Assembly: GCF_006636215.1 (NCBI RefSeq)
Contig: NZ_VIFM01000014.1
Span: 1-64,000 of the forward strand
DNA from: Myxococcus llanfairpwllgwyngyllgogerychwyrndrobwllllantysiliogogogochensis
GTDB lineage: Bacteria; Myxococcota; Myxococcia; Myxococcales; Myxococcaceae
Length of the DNA stretch: 64,000 nucleotides
Direction: 5' to 3'
Below the pieces are notes generated by a model, which ran no database searches, was not told where the DNA came from, and saw only the letters and a program-made list of their open reading frames with translations. Below, in pieces: positions 8,226-20,701 of the stretch. Position numbers and translations under genes: made by a program. Within the stretch, counting starts at the first letter, position 1. Every line of letters starts with the position of its first letter.

Positions 8226-9047
8226 ATGATGGATGCCTCGCTCGCCATGGACGCGGAGAAGACGGAGCCCTTCGAGCTGGGACGGGGCCCGGACGCGTGC
8301 CTCTTGCTGCACGGCTTCACCGGCAGTCCCTGGGATGTGCGCCCGCTGGGAGAGGCGCTGGCGGCGCGGGGGATGCATGTGGTGGCGCCGCTCCTGCCGG
8401 GCCACGGCACCACGCCCCAGGCGCTGCTGGGCGTCACCTGGCGCGACTGGCGGGACGCGGCCGAGCACGCCCTGGGCGCGCTGCGGGGTCACCGGAGCAT
8501 CTTCGTCGCGGGGCTGTCCATGGGCGCGCTCCTGGCGCTGGGGCTGGCGGCGGACCATCCGGAGGCGGTGCGAGCGCTGGCGCTCGTCGCCCCGGCGGTG
8601 CGCTTCCGGGGACCTCGGATGATGCTCATCCGGCAGTTGTCGCGCACGCCGTTGTTGGAGTGGGCCCGGCCGTGGGTGGAGAAGACGGGCACGGACATCT
8701 CGGACCCGGTGGCGCTGGCCCAGGCGCCGGTGCTCTCCGGCTTCCCGGTGGCGCGCCTGCGGGATTTGGTCACCCTGCAGGACGCGGCGGCGCGAGGTGT
8801 GTCGCGGGTGCGCTGTCCCGTCCTGGTGGCGGTGGCCGAGCAGGACCACGTCGTGGACCCGGAGGGGGGACGGTGGCTGGCGCGCCGGCTCACCGCGTCG
8901 CCGAGCGTGCGCGTGGTGTCGCTGCGACGCGGCTTCCACGTCATTCCCCGGGACACGGACGGCCCCCTGCTGGCGAGCGAGGTGGGTGGCTTCCTGACGC
9001 AGTGGCGTGACTTCGGGGAATGGGAGCCACAACCGGCGGGCGCGTGA
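8226..9047 (+). CDS. Alpha/beta hydrolase, carboxylesterase or monoacylglycerol lipase-like
   Basis: A 273-residue cytoplasmic alpha/beta hydrolase of the EST30/monoacylglycerol lipase kind. The oxyanion loop is LLHGFTGSP (about residue 27), the nucleophile Ser98 lies in GLSMG, the acid is in AEQDHVVDP, and the catalytic His is in GFHVIPRD near the C-terminus. The family hydrolyses short- to medium-chain esters. Two ATG codons (8226, 8229) are adjacent; either could start. It probably stands alone: the next gene is 54 bp away and belongs to an ABC transporter. Confidence 0.85.
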   Translation: MMDASLAMDAEKTEPFELGRGPDACLLLHGFTGSPWDVRPLGEALAARGMHVVAPLLPGHGTTPQALLGVTWRDWRDAAEHALGALRGHRSIFVAGLSMGALLALGLAADHPEAVRALALVAPAVRFRGPRMMLIRQLSRTPLLEWARPWVEKTGTDISDPVALAQAPVLSGFPVARLRDLVTLQDAAARGVSRVRCPVLVAVAEQDHVVDPEGGRWLARRLTASPSVRVVSLRRGFHVIPRDTDGPLLASEVGGFLTQWRDFGEWEPQPAGA

Positions 9048-9101
9048 GCGGGGCTCGGGACGCGGCGAAAGGGGCCGCATCCGTATATCAAGGGCACGCA
9101 C

Positions 9102-9818
9102 ATGCCTGAGTCCGACACTCCTCCGCTCGTCGAGCTGCGTGACGTCACGAAGTCCTATGCCGAGGGCGACACCGCGCGCGAGGTGCTCTCCGGCGTGCGG
9201 CTGACCCTGCGCCGGGGTGAGTTCGTGGTGCTGCTGGGCCGCAGCGGCTCGGGCAAGTCCACGCTGCTCAACCTCATCAGCGGCATCGACCTGCCCACGC
9301 GCGGCGAGGTGCTCGTCGACGGCCGGAACCTGGGCACGATGAGCGAGCGCGAGCGCACGCTGCTGCGCCGCGAGCACGTGGGCTTCATCTTCCAGGCGTT
9401 CAACCTGCTCCCCACGTTGACGGTGGAGGAGAACGTGCGGCTGCCGGTGGAGCTCAACGGGCACGACGCGGCGCAGGCGAGCGCGAAGGCGCGGGCCCTG
9501 CTGGAGCGCGTGGGACTGACCTCGCGCGCGAACAGCTTTCCGGACCGGCTCTCCGGTGGCGAGCAACAGCGCGTGGCGGTGGCGCGGGCGCTCGCGCATT
9601 CGCCGCCGCTGCTCCTCGCGGACGAGCCCACGGGCAACCTGGATGAAGCCACGGGGCGACAGGTCCTGGACCTGCTGGAGGGCCTCACTCGACAAGGTCA
9701 CGCATGCGCGTTCGTCGTCACACACGAGCCGGGCCTGGTGGCCCGCGCGGACCGGGTGCTGGAGATGACGGGCGGACGGCTGGTGGAACGCGACGTGCCG
9801 CGAAGGGAGCCCCGGTGA
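9102..9818 (+). CDS. ABC transporter ATP-binding protein (LolD/MacB class)
   Basis: A 238-residue ABC ATPase. Walker A is GRSGSGKST (residues 46-54), the Q-loop is in [13 protein letters not shown], the signature is [14 protein letters not shown] and Walker B is LLLADEP. The FQAFNLLP segment is typical of the MacB/LolD class, which drives FtsX-type permeases in export or lipoprotein handling rather than import. Its stop overlaps the start of the permease gene by four bases. Together with the lipocalin gene two places on, it resembles AttEFGH-type systems. Confidence 0.93.
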   Translation: MPESDTPPLVELRDVTKSYAEGDTAREVLSGVRLTLRRGEFVVLLGRSGSGKSTLLNLISGIDLPTRGEVLVDGRNLGTMSERERTLLRREHVGFIFQAFNLLPTLTVEENVRLPVELNGHDAAQASAKARALLERVGLTSRANSFPDRLSGGEQQRVAVARALAHSPPLLLADEPTGNLDEATGRQVLDLLEGLTRQGHACAFVVTHEPGLVARADRVLEMTGGRLVERDVPRREPR

Positions 9819-12355
9819 CCAACCTCTTGGTGCGCTCCAGTCTGCGCCACCTGGGCCGCCATCCGTGGCTGACGGCGCTGTCCCTGCTGGGCATCGCCCT
9901 GGGTGTCGCGGTGGTGGTGTCCATCGACCTGGCGAGCGGCAGCGCGCTGCGGGCCTTCGAGCGCTCCACGGATGCGGTGGCGGGACGCGCCACGCACCAG
10001 CTCGTGGGGGGCACCTCCGGGCTGCCGGAGGCCGTGTATCGGGACTTGAGGCTGCGTCCGGACGCGCCCGTGTCCGCGCCGGTGGTGGAAGGGTACGTGC
10101 AGGCCGCGGTGGGGGACCGGCGCACGCTCACGGTGCTGGGCGTGGACCCCTTCGCGGAGACTCCGTTCCGCGACTACGCGGGCGGCGAAGCCGTGGGCGA
10201 CGTGGGCGCGCTGCTCACCCAGCCGGGCACGGTGCTCCTGAGCGCGCGGGCCGCGCGGGCGCTGGGCGTGGAGGCCGGCGGCGTGTTGCCGGTGCGCGTG
10301 GAGGGACGCGAGGCCTCGCTGCGCGTGGCGGCGCTGCTGGCGCCCGAGGACGAGGACACCGCGCGGGCACTGGAGGCGCTGGTGCTGACGGACCTGTCCA
10401 CGGCGCAGGAGGTGCTGGGGCGCGTGGGGCGACTGACGCGCGTGGACCTGCGACTGCCAGGCGGAGAGGCGCAGGCGGACCGACTGCGCGCGACGCTGCC
10501 GACAGGGACCGAGGTGGTGCGCGCGTCGGCGCGGGCCGGCACGGTGGAGCAGATGACGAAGGCGTTCCGCACCAACCTCACCGCGCTGTCGCTGCTGGCG
10601 CTCGTGGTGGGGATGTTCCTCATCTACAACACGATGACGTTCTCGGTGGTGCAGCGGCGCGGACTGCTGGGGCGGCTGCGCGCGGTGGGCATCACCCGGG
10701 GCGAGCTGTTCGCGCTGGTGCTGGGCGAGGCGCTGGTGTTGGGCATGGTCGGCACGGTGGCGGGCCTGCTGCTCGGCATCCTGCTGGGACGCGGGCTGGT
10801 GGGGCTCATCACCCAGACCATCAATGACCTCTACTTCGTGGTGAGCGTGCGCGGACTGGCGCTGGAGCCCTTCACGCTGGCCAAGGGCCTGGCGCTGGGC
10901 CTGGGGGCCACGTTGCTGGCGGCGCTGGTGCCCGCGTGGGAGGCGGCGCGCTCGGCGCCCGCGACGACGCTGCGCCGCTCGACGCTGGAGGACGTGTCTC
11001 GCACGCGAGCGCCGAGGCTGGCGCTGCTCGGGTTGCTGGTGCTCGCGGGAGGCATTGGCCTTCTGGGCTGGCCCACGCAGGCGTTGGTACCGGCGTACGC
11101 GGGACTCTTCGCCGTGTTGATTGGTGCCGCGCTGCTGGTGCCGTGGGTGACGGAGCGGCTGTCCCTCTTCGCGGCGGTGCCGTTGGGACTCGCCTTCGGT
11201 CTGCTGGGACGCATGGCGGCGCGCGGGGTGAGGACGAGCCTCAGCCGAACGGCGGTGGCGCTGGCGGCGCTGATGGTCGCGGTGGCGACGACGGTGGGCG
11301 TGGGCCTCATGGTGTCCAGCTTCCGAGGCACGGTGCTGTCATGGCTGGAGGCCTCGCTCCTGGCGGACGTGTTCATCTCCCCGCCCTCGCTGGTGGCTCG
11401 ACGCGGAGACTCCACGCTGGTGCCGGGACTGGTGGAGCGACTGCGCACCACGCCGGGCGCCTCCGGCAGCAGCACCCTGCGCGTGACGCGGGCCCGGGTG
11501 AATGGCGTGCCCACGGACTTGCTCGCGGTCGATTTCAGCCGCTCACCGGCACGGCCCTATCGCTTCAAGCAGGGCGACGAGGCGGCCGTGTGGCGGGAGC
11601 TGGATGCGTCCACGGATGCGCTCATCGTCTCGGAGCCCTTCGCCTTTCACCGGGGCGTGGGTGTCGGCGACACGGTGCAACTGGCCACGGACCGAGGGCC
11701 TCACGACTTCCGCGTGGTCGGCGTGTACTTCGACTACGGCTCCGACGTGGGGACGATGCTGATGCCTCGCGCCACGTATGAGCACTGGTACGAAGACCGG
11801 GGTGTGAGCGGCGTGGCGCTTTACGCGGCGCCGGGACAGGACGTGGATGCACTGGTGGCCTCGGTGCGTGAGCGCGCGGGAGGCGAGCAGGCGCTGCTGG
11901 TGCGGCCCAATCGCTCGCTGCGACAGGCGTCGATGGAGGTGTTCGACCGCACCTTCACGATTACGCAGGTGCTCCGACTGCTGGCCATCGGCGTGGCCTT
12001 CGTGGGGGTGCTCAGCGCGTTGATGTCATTGCAGTTGGAGCGGGCGCGGGAGTTCGCGGTGCTGCGGGCCACGGGGCTGACGCCTCGACAGCTCTGGGGA
12101 CTGGTGTCGCTGCAGACGGGCCTGCTGGGCCTGCTGGCGGGGTTGTTCTCCATGCCGCTGGGGGTGGGGCTGGCGTACATCCTCGTGTATGTCATCAACC
12201 AGCGGTCCTTCGGCTGGACGCTGCGGCTCGCGGTGACGCCGGAGACGCTGGGACAGGCGATGCTGCTGGCGCTGGTGGCGTCGGCGCTGGCGGGGCTGTA
12301 TCCGGCGTGGAAGATGGCACGCGCCAATCCCGCGCTCGCGTTGAGGGAGGAGTGA
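9815..12355 (+). CDS. FtsX-type ABC permease with two FtsX domains
   Basis: An 846-residue membrane protein with the duplicated layout of this family: an N-terminal helix (about residues 20-40), a periplasmic MacB-like domain, three membrane helices, then a second periplasmic domain and three C-terminal helices. It is the partner of the ABC ATPase just upstream. The GTG start at 9815 overlaps the ATPase stop (GTGA) and has GGGAG nearby; further-upstream starts would lie within the ATPase gene. Substrate is unknown. The lipocalin-like gene follows after only four bases. Confidence 0.92.
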   Translation: MTNLLVRSSLRHLGRHPWLTALSLLGIALGVAVVVSIDLASGSALRAFERSTDAVAGRATHQLVGGTSGLPEAVYRDLRLRPDAPVSAPVVEGYVQAAVGDRRTLTVLGVDPFAETPFRDYAGGEAVGDVGALLTQPGTVLLSARAARALGVEAGGVLPVRVEGREASLRVAALLAPEDEDTARALEALVLTDLSTAQEVLGRVGRLTRVDLRLPGGEAQADRLRATLPTGTEVVRASARAGTVEQMTKAFRTNLTALSLLALVVGMFLIYNTMTFSVVQRRGLLGRLRAVGITRGELFALVLGEALVLGMVGTVAGLLLGILLGRGLVGLITQTINDLYFVVSVRGLALEPFTLAKGLALGLGATLLAALVPAWEAARSAPATTLRRSTLEDVSRTRAPRLALLGLLVLAGGIGLLGWPTQALVPAYAGLFAVLIGAALLVPWVTERLSLFAAVPLGLAFGLLGRMAARGVRTSLSRTAVALAALMVAVATTVGVGLMVSSFRGTVLSWLEASLLADVFISPPSLVARRGDSTLVPGLVERLRTTPGASGSSTLRVTRARVNGVPTDLLAVDFSRSPARPYRFKQGDEAAVWRELDASTDALIVSEPFAFHRGVGVGDTVQLATDRGPHDFRVVGVYFDYGSDVGTMLMPRATYEHWYEDRGVSGVALYAAPGQDVDALVASVRERAGGEQALLVRPNRSLRQASMEVFDRTFTITQVLRLLAIGVAFVGVLSALMSLQLERAREFAVLRATGLTPRQLWGLVSLQTGLLGLLAGLFSMPLGVGLAYILVYVINQRSFGWTLRLAVTPETLGQAMLLALVASALAGLYPAWKMARANPALALREE

Positions 12356-12359
12356 CGCC

Positions 12360-13625
12360 ATGAGCAACGGCCGAGGGCTCGTCATCGGGACGGCGGTGGT
12401 GCTGGCGGCGTTGGCGGTGGCGGCGTTCATCGTCACGAGAGAGACGGAGCCGCCCGCGCTGGCGAGGAGCGGGACGCTGACGGTGGCGAAGGCGCTCGGT
12501 GGAAGTGATGGGGGAATGGAGGGCTATGCACGCGCCTTCGAGCCACGTCCGTTCCACTTCCCCGAGGACCACGGCCCGCATCCGGAGTTCCGCACGGAGT
12601 GGTGGTACTGGACGGGAAATCTCGAGACGGCGGACGGGCGCGCCTTCGGCTATCAGTTCACCCTCTTCCGCAATGCGCTGGCGCCCGGTGCACCAGCACG
12701 GGACTCCGCGTGGGGAACGCGAGAGGTGTACCTGGGGCACTTCACGGTGACGGACGTGGCCGCGGGACGCTTCCACGTCGCGGAGCGCTACAGCCGCGCG
12801 GCGCTGGGGCTCGCGGGCTCGCGCGCACAGCCGTTCAAGGTGTGGCTGGAGCAATGGGAAGCGGCGAGCGTGGGCGAGGCGATGTGGCCCGTGCGGCTGC
12901 GCGCGGAGACGGACGAAGTCGAGTTGGAGTTGTTGCTGGAGCCGGGCAAGCCGCCGGTGCTCGAAGGCGACCGGGGGTTGAGCCAGAAGAGCGCGGAGCC
13001 GGGCAACGCGTCGTATTACTACTCGATGACACGCATGCCCTCGCGCGGCACGGTGCGACTGGAAGGACAGACGTACGCGGTGACGGGTGAGAGTTGGATG
13101 GACCGTGAGTGGAGCACCAGTGCATTGGGCGCGGACCAGGTGGGCTGGGATTGGTTCTCGCTCCAGCTCTCGGATGGTAGCGAGCTGATGTATTACCAAC
13201 TGCGTCGCGAGGACGGGACGGTGGACCCGTTCAGCTCGGGAACGTGGGTGCCGCCCGTGGGTGCGGCGGACAGCGCATCCATGCATCTGACCCGGGATGA
13301 CGTGGAGCTCGCGGTGCTGGACACCTGGAAGAGTCCGCGCGGCGGGGTGTACCCGTCGAAGTGGAAGCTGCGGGTGGCGAAGCTCGGGCTGGAGCTGACG
13401 GTGACGCCAAAGCTCGCGGACCAGGAGCTGCCGGTGAGCGTGCGCTACTGGGAGGGCAGCGTGAACCTGGATGGCGTGCGCCAGGGCCAGCCCGTGAAGG
13501 GACGCGGCTACGTGGAGCTGACGGGCTACGCGGACACGGCGGCCTCGACACAACGGCCGGAGGCCCGGGCCCGGGGGACTCCGGAGGCCCGAAGCACACC
13601 AACGACAGACAGTCCTCGCCACTGA
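12360..13625 (+). CDS. AttH/CrtC-like lipocalin-domain protein
   Basis: A 421-residue protein with an N-terminal membrane anchor or signal segment (about residues 7-25) and two lipocalin-like halves. The first half has FRTEWWYWTGNL and FGYQFTLFR, and the second starts around GESWMDREWSTS. These are hallmarks of the CrtC N-terminal/AttH family, related to carotenoid 1,2-hydratase. In AttEFGH-type loci such a protein accompanies an ABC ATPase and FtsX permease, exactly as here. A lipid or hydrophobic ligand-carrier role outside the inner membrane is likely; hydratase activity is not implied. Confidence 0.85.
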   Translation: MSNGRGLVIGTAVVLAALAVAAFIVTRETEPPALARSGTLTVAKALGGSDGGMEGYARAFEPRPFHFPEDHGPHPEFRTEWWYWTGNLETADGRAFGYQFTLFRNALAPGAPARDSAWGTREVYLGHFTVTDVAAGRFHVAERYSRAALGLAGSRAQPFKVWLEQWEAASVGEAMWPVRLRAETDEVELELLLEPGKPPVLEGDRGLSQKSAEPGNASYYYSMTRMPSRGTVRLEGQTYAVTGESWMDREWSTSALGADQVGWDWFSLQLSDGSELMYYQLRREDGTVDPFSSGTWVPPVGAADSASMHLTRDDVELAVLDTWKSPRGGVYPSKWKLRVAKLGLELTVTPKLADQELPVSVRYWEGSVNLDGVRQGQPVKGRGYVELTGYADTAASTQRPEARARGTPEARSTPTTDSPRH

Positions 13626-13825
13626 TTCCAGCGAAACCACACCCCTGTCGCGGCTCGCTGAAACGGACTTCGTGAGGAATCACCCCGAGTTGCACGGCTG
13701 GATACAGCTCAGAAGCCAACTGCCGTGACGATGGGTGGCGATGTAACCATTGCGCACACGAGGGTGCGCCCTTGGCGGGCAGGCTGAAAGAAAGCCTATG
13801 CTTCACCCCTCACCCGGGGGGTGTC

Positions 13826-14692
13826 ATGAGTCATGACAATGAAGCGAACACCAGTACAGGAGTGTCCGCCGTCGCGGCTGTGCCATCTCATGGGGGCCTC
13901 GCGCCTCCCTCGACAGGCACCATCACCGCCATTCCCCACCCCCAGAATCAGCGACTGCTGATCCTCACCACCGCGCTGCCGCTGCTCAGCCTCGCGGCGG
14001 CGTGGTTCGTCGCGCCCGGCTGGAGCTACATCGCCGCGTCCGCCGTGCTGCTCGCCTTCCTCGCCGTGCTCGGCCAGAGCATCACCGGGACTCCCTTCGG
14101 CGTGCTCATCAGCGAGCGCAACATCATGAGCCTGTCTCGCTTCCAGGCCGTCACGTGGACCGTCGTCGTCGTCGCCGGCTACCTGACGATGGTCATCGCC
14201 CGCGTGAAGGCAAACACACCCAATGCCGTCGACGTCGCCATCCCCCAGGAACTCTGGTGGGCCATGGGCATCGCCTCGACTTCACTGCTCGGCACCTCGC
14301 TGCTGCTCAGCGGCAAGCGCTCCAAGACCCCTGACGCCAGGGCCGTCGACGCCACCGCCGCCCAGCTCGCGGAGCCCCCCTCCGAAATCAACGCCCAGCG
14401 CCAGGGCGCCCTCTACGCCAACAAGGGCATCCAGGACGCGCGAATCTCAGACATGTTCCAGGGAGACGAGGTCGGCAACACCGCGCAAATCGACCTCGCC
14501 AAGGTGCAGATGTTCTATTTCACCGCCATCGCCGCGGTGACCTACTTCGTCGACATCTCCATGGCCATCCAACGCGGCTCCCTCACCAGCCTCCCAGAGC
14601 TCTCCGAAGGTCTCGTCGCCCTGCTCGCCATCAGCCACGGCGGATACCTCGTCAGCAAGACCACCGACCACTCCAACTCCAAGCCCTCCTGA
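13826..14692 (+). CDS. Polytopic inner-membrane protein of unknown function
   Basis: A 288-residue protein with a polar 40-residue start followed by about six hydrophobic segments (for example LLILTTALPLLSLAAAWFVA, and a last one in GLVALLAISHGGYLVSK). A cytoplasmic loop between helices 4 and 5 contains a conserved-looking NAQRQGALYANKG stretch. No transporter or enzyme motif was recognised. The ATG at 13826 is preceded by a G-run (GGGGGG at 13816-13821). The 200 bp upstream hold no gene; TTGGCG and TATGCT around 13771-13803 could be a promoter. Confidence 0.7.
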   Translation: MSHDNEANTSTGVSAVAAVPSHGGLAPPSTGTITAIPHPQNQRLLILTTALPLLSLAAAWFVAPGWSYIAASAVLLAFLAVLGQSITGTPFGVLISERNIMSLSRFQAVTWTVVVVAGYLTMVIARVKANTPNAVDVAIPQELWWAMGIASTSLLGTSLLLSGKRSKTPDARAVDATAAQLAEPPSEINAQRQGALYANKGIQDARISDMFQGDEVGNTAQIDLAKVQMFYFTAIAAVTYFVDISMAIQRGSLTSLPELSEGLVALLAISHGGYLVSKTTDHSNSKPS

Positions 14693-14776
14693 GCCACGCG
14701 CCCGCCGTATGCTCGGCCCCGGCGCGCCCTCACGAGCGCCGGGCGCCCGAGCACGCAAGCACGGAGGAACGTCGCG

Positions 14777-15570
14777 GTGCCCAAGCCCCTGGTGGACGTG
14801 GACGCAGCCCCCGCGTCCTCCTTCTGTCTCACCGACACGCTGACACCCTTCACCTCCGGCTGGCACACCCACCGCCGCCACCAGCTCCTCTACGCCGATC
14901 GCGGCGCCCTCCACCTGGAAGTCGCCGAGGCCCAGTGGCTCCTGCCACCCCAGCGCGCCGCCTGGCTCGCCGCCGGCACCCGCCACCGCGTGCGCTCAAC
15001 CCAGCCCGCCACCCTCTGCACCGTGTACCTGGAACCCTCGCGCGCGAGATGCTCCTCTACTCCACCCGCTGGGGACCGGAGCGCCCCCCACGCGATGCCG
15101 TGGCCGAGAGCTTCTTCTCCGCCCTGGCCCACCTGCTCTCGGAATGGGCCGCGGAACCTCGTGAATGGCGCCTGCCTCGCGCCCGCACTCCCGAACTGGA
15201 ACGCGCGATGGCCTACACCCTGGCCCGACTCGCCGGCCCCGCCACCCTCGCCGGCGCCGCACGCGCGGCGGGACTGTCCCAGCGCACCCTCGCGCGCCGC
15301 TTCGAGGACGAGGCCAGCACCTCCTGGCGCCGCTTCCTCCACGACGCCCGCATGCTGCGCGCCATGGAGCTGCTCGCCGAGGACGGCGCCCGCGTCACCC
15401 AGACGGCCTACACCGTCGGCTTCGAGAGCCTCGCCGCGTTCACCCACGCCTTCACGTCCTTCACCGGCGAGAGGCCTCGCGACTTCCGCCAGCGCGTCGC
15501 ACGAGGCGTCGTCGTCCCACCGCCCCGCGCCACACCCCGCCCCAGGCGACCTGCCAGACGAGCCCCTTGA
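14777..15570 (+). pseudogene. AraC-family regulator interrupted by a -1 frameshift
   Basis: Two overlapping frames together encode one AraC-type regulator. The first, from a GTG at 14777 with GGAGGA eight bases upstream, gives the cupin-like sensor part (TSGWHTHRRHQLLYADRG). The second gives the C-terminal double helix-turn-helix (TLAGAARAAGLSQRTLARRF, then a second HTH with VGFESLAAFTHAF). The switch point is the CCC at 15035-15037: one more C there would restore a continuous protein. The gene is either genuinely broken or carries a sequencing error. No neighbouring target gene is obvious. Confidence 0.75.
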
Positions 15571-15649
15571 GGCCCGCCCGAACTCCACGGCGCTTCAGGT
15601 AGGTGCCGGCGGCACATCAACCCCGGCGAAAGGGGACTTGCGATGACCG

Positions 15650-15674
15650 ACTGACCAGATTACCATCCTGGTCA
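15650..15674. promoter_or_regulatory. Probable TetR operator abutting the tetR start codon
   Basis: A 25-bp site with a perfect 7-bp inverted repeat, TGACCAG (15652-15658) and CTGGTCA (15668-15674). It ends exactly at the ATG of the TetR gene. The same 25-bp sequence recurs at 16326-16350 with 18 of 25 positions identical, upstream of the pump operon. This is the pattern expected if TetR represses itself and the pump. Confidence 0.75.
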
Positions 15675-16274
15675 ATGAGTTCCGACCCTCGCATCGCCAT
15701 CCTCAAGGCCGCCGGCGAAGTCTTCGCCCGGTTCGGCTTCAAGAAGGCCTCGGTGGAGGACATCGCCAAACGAGCAGGCGTCGGCAAGGGCAGCATCTAC
15801 CTGCACTTCGAGAGCAAGGAAGCGCTGTTCGAGGCGATTGTCCGGCAATCGCACGAGATGAGCCTCGCCGAGCTCAAGGCGAGCGTCCAGCGCGCCACGA
15901 CGCCCGAGGCCCAGGTCCGCGCCTACATTCGCTGCAAGCTGGAGCAGAGCGTCCGCAAGCCCGACGGGGAACGCCTTGAGATGGCCACGCTCTTCGAGCT
16001 GGGCACCCAGGTGATGCACCTCGTTCCCCAGATGCAGGACGCGGATGCGGCCATCCTGGCGCGCGTCTTCGAGGACGGAGTGGCGCGCGGGGTCTTCACC
16101 GTCAGCGCCCCCCAGTTGGCGGCTCGCGGCTTCGTGGAGCTCATCACGATGCTCGTTCCCAAGCTGATGACCCAGGAGACCAGCCCCCTGACGCTCGAAG
16201 CCCTGGACGCCTCGTTCGAGATCTTCATCCGCGGCCTCTCGGCCCCACCCGGCCCGACTCCACCCACTCGCTGA
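15675..16274 (+). CDS. TetR-family repressor of the RND efflux operon
   Basis: A 199-residue TetR-type protein. The N-terminal DNA-binding domain (residues about 8-55) has FARFGFKKASVEDIAKRAGVGKG then SIYLHFESKEALF, a classical TetR helix-turn-helix. The C-terminal half is the ligand-binding helical domain. It probably binds the two matching palindromes before its own start and before the pump genes. The start at 15675 matches the family N-terminus, but no ribosome-binding site fits between the operator and the ATG, so the mRNA may be leaderless. A GTG at 15603 would add 24 unlikely residues. Confidence 0.9.
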   Translation: MSSDPRIAILKAAGEVFARFGFKKASVEDIAKRAGVGKGSIYLHFESKEALFEAIVRQSHEMSLAELKASVQRATTPEAQVRAYIRCKLEQSVRKPDGERLEMATLFELGTQVMHLVPQMQDADAAILARVFEDGVARGVFTVSAPQLAARGFVELITMLVPKLMTQETSPLTLEALDASFEIFIRGLSAPPGPTPPTR

Positions 16275-16325
16275 CTCCCCAGGCCCCACTCCGTGCCCGG
16301 AGGATGGGGTGTTCGTTTGCCCGGG

Positions 16326-16350
16326 ACTGACCAGAAAACCAATTCAGTCA
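16326..16350. promoter_or_regulatory. Second copy of the TetR operator, upstream of the pump operon
   Basis: It matches the site at 15650-15674 at 18 of 25 positions, including the first ten bases (ACTGACCAGA) and the last four. The left arm TGACCAG is intact; the right arm is weaker (TCAGTCA). It lies 50 bp before the adaptor start at 16401, where a repressor would block transcription of the efflux genes. Confidence 0.7.
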
Positions 16351-16400
16351 TTCAGTGCCGGAGTCCCATGAGTGCCGGCCCCACTACGAGGAACGCAGCG

Positions 16401-17513
16401 ATGAAGACGACCTTGAAGGCAGCAGTGGTGGTGGTGGCCGTGGTGGCGGGGGCGTGTGGTGGCGGTAGCAAGCCCGTGGCGCCGTCTCCCTCGGCGCAGG
16501 CCGTCCAGAAGCCCGTGGGCGTCAAGGCGCTCACGCCGGCCACGAAGCTGGAGGCGAGCGTCCTGCAGGCCACCGGCAGCGTGCGCGCCAAACAGGAGGC
16601 GACGCTGAGCGCGGAGGCCTCCGGCACCCTGACGAAAGTCACCGTGAACGCGGGCGACGCGGTGAAGCGCGGTCAGTTGCTCGCGCAGTTGGACACCTCC
16701 AATGCACGCCTCACCGCAAACCAGGCACGCGCCGCCAAGGCCGCGGCCGAAGCGGCACTGGAGGGCGCGAAGACGGAGGTGGAGCGGGCACGGATGCTGG
16801 CGCAGTCGGGCAGCCTCGCGCGCGCTTCGCTCGACAAGGCGGAGGTGGGCTACCGACAGGCACAGGCCCAGGCCGAGCAGGCCGCCGCGGTCCTCGCCAG
16901 CGCACAGGAGGCGCTGCGCGATGCCACCCTCACGGCGCCCTTCGACGGCGTCATCACCAGCCGCAGCCGCAACGAGGGCGACTATGTGTCGCCGGGCACG
17001 GCCATCTTCGGCCTCGTCAACACGCAGGCGCTCGAGGTGCGCGCCCCGGTGCCCGAGGCCTTCGTGGACCGCGTGAAGGTGGGCACCATCGTCAAGGGCA
17101 CGCTCAACCCCTCCGGCGCGCCCTTCGAGGCGAAGGTGCGGAGCCTCGGCGCCGTCATCGACTCGCAGACGCGCACCGTGGAGGTGCTCGCGGACGTACT
17201 GCCCTCGAAGGAGGACGGGGCGCGGCTGCGCGCGGGCGCCCTGGTGGAGCTGGACTTCTCCGACATGATGGCCACCGACAGCGCCCCGGGACAGGCGGGC
17301 CTCTTCCTGCCGTCACAGGCCGTCAACGCCAAGGGCCAGCAGGGCTTCGTCTGGGTGGTCCAGGACGGCAAGGCGCAGCGCCGTGACGTCAAGGTGGAGC
17401 GCGTGCTGCCCGGCTTCGTGCGCGTGGTGCATGGGCTCGGCCACCAGGAGCGCGTCGTCGCCGACGCCAGCCTGCCGCTCCAGAACGGCGTCGCGCTCCA
17501 GGTCGTCCAGTAG
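16401..17513 (+). CDS. RND efflux periplasmic adaptor (HlyD/MFP) lipoprotein
   Basis: A 370-residue membrane-fusion protein. It starts with a lipoprotein signal (VVVVAVVAGACGGG; the AGAC lipobox places the lipidated Cys near residue 19). Next come a barrel-sandwich hybrid domain (TGSVRAKQEATLSAEASG, with the second half at DATLTAPFDGVITSR), an Ala-rich alpha-hairpin between them, and a beta-barrel and membrane-proximal domain. It joins the inner-membrane pump to the outer-membrane channel. The start at 16401 has GAGGA upstream; an in-frame ATG at 16368 is less likely. The pump gene follows 42 bp later. Confidence 0.92.
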   Translation: MKTTLKAAVVVVAVVAGACGGGSKPVAPSPSAQAVQKPVGVKALTPATKLEASVLQATGSVRAKQEATLSAEASGTLTKVTVNAGDAVKRGQLLAQLDTSNARLTANQARAAKAAAEAALEGAKTEVERARMLAQSGSLARASLDKAEVGYRQAQAQAEQAAAVLASAQEALRDATLTAPFDGVITSRSRNEGDYVSPGTAIFGLVNTQALEVRAPVPEAFVDRVKVGTIVKGTLNPSGAPFEAKVRSLGAVIDSQTRTVEVLADVLPSKEDGARLRAGALVELDFSDMMATDSAPGQAGLFLPSQAVNAKGQQGFVWVVQDGKAQRRDVKVERVLPGFVRVVHGLGHQERVVADASLPLQNGVALQVVQ

Positions 17514-17555
17514 CCCTCTTCCCTTCCCTCCCATCTTCCGACGAGCGCCACTGCC

Positions 17556-20675
<3,120 letters not shown>

Positions 20676-20701
20676 AGCACGAGCTCACGCCACGCTGACG
20701 G

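Noticed and set aside
13231-13806. A 191-residue minus-strand open frame
   Set aside because: It is mostly antisense to the lipocalin gene and Pro/Ser/Arg-rich without motif.
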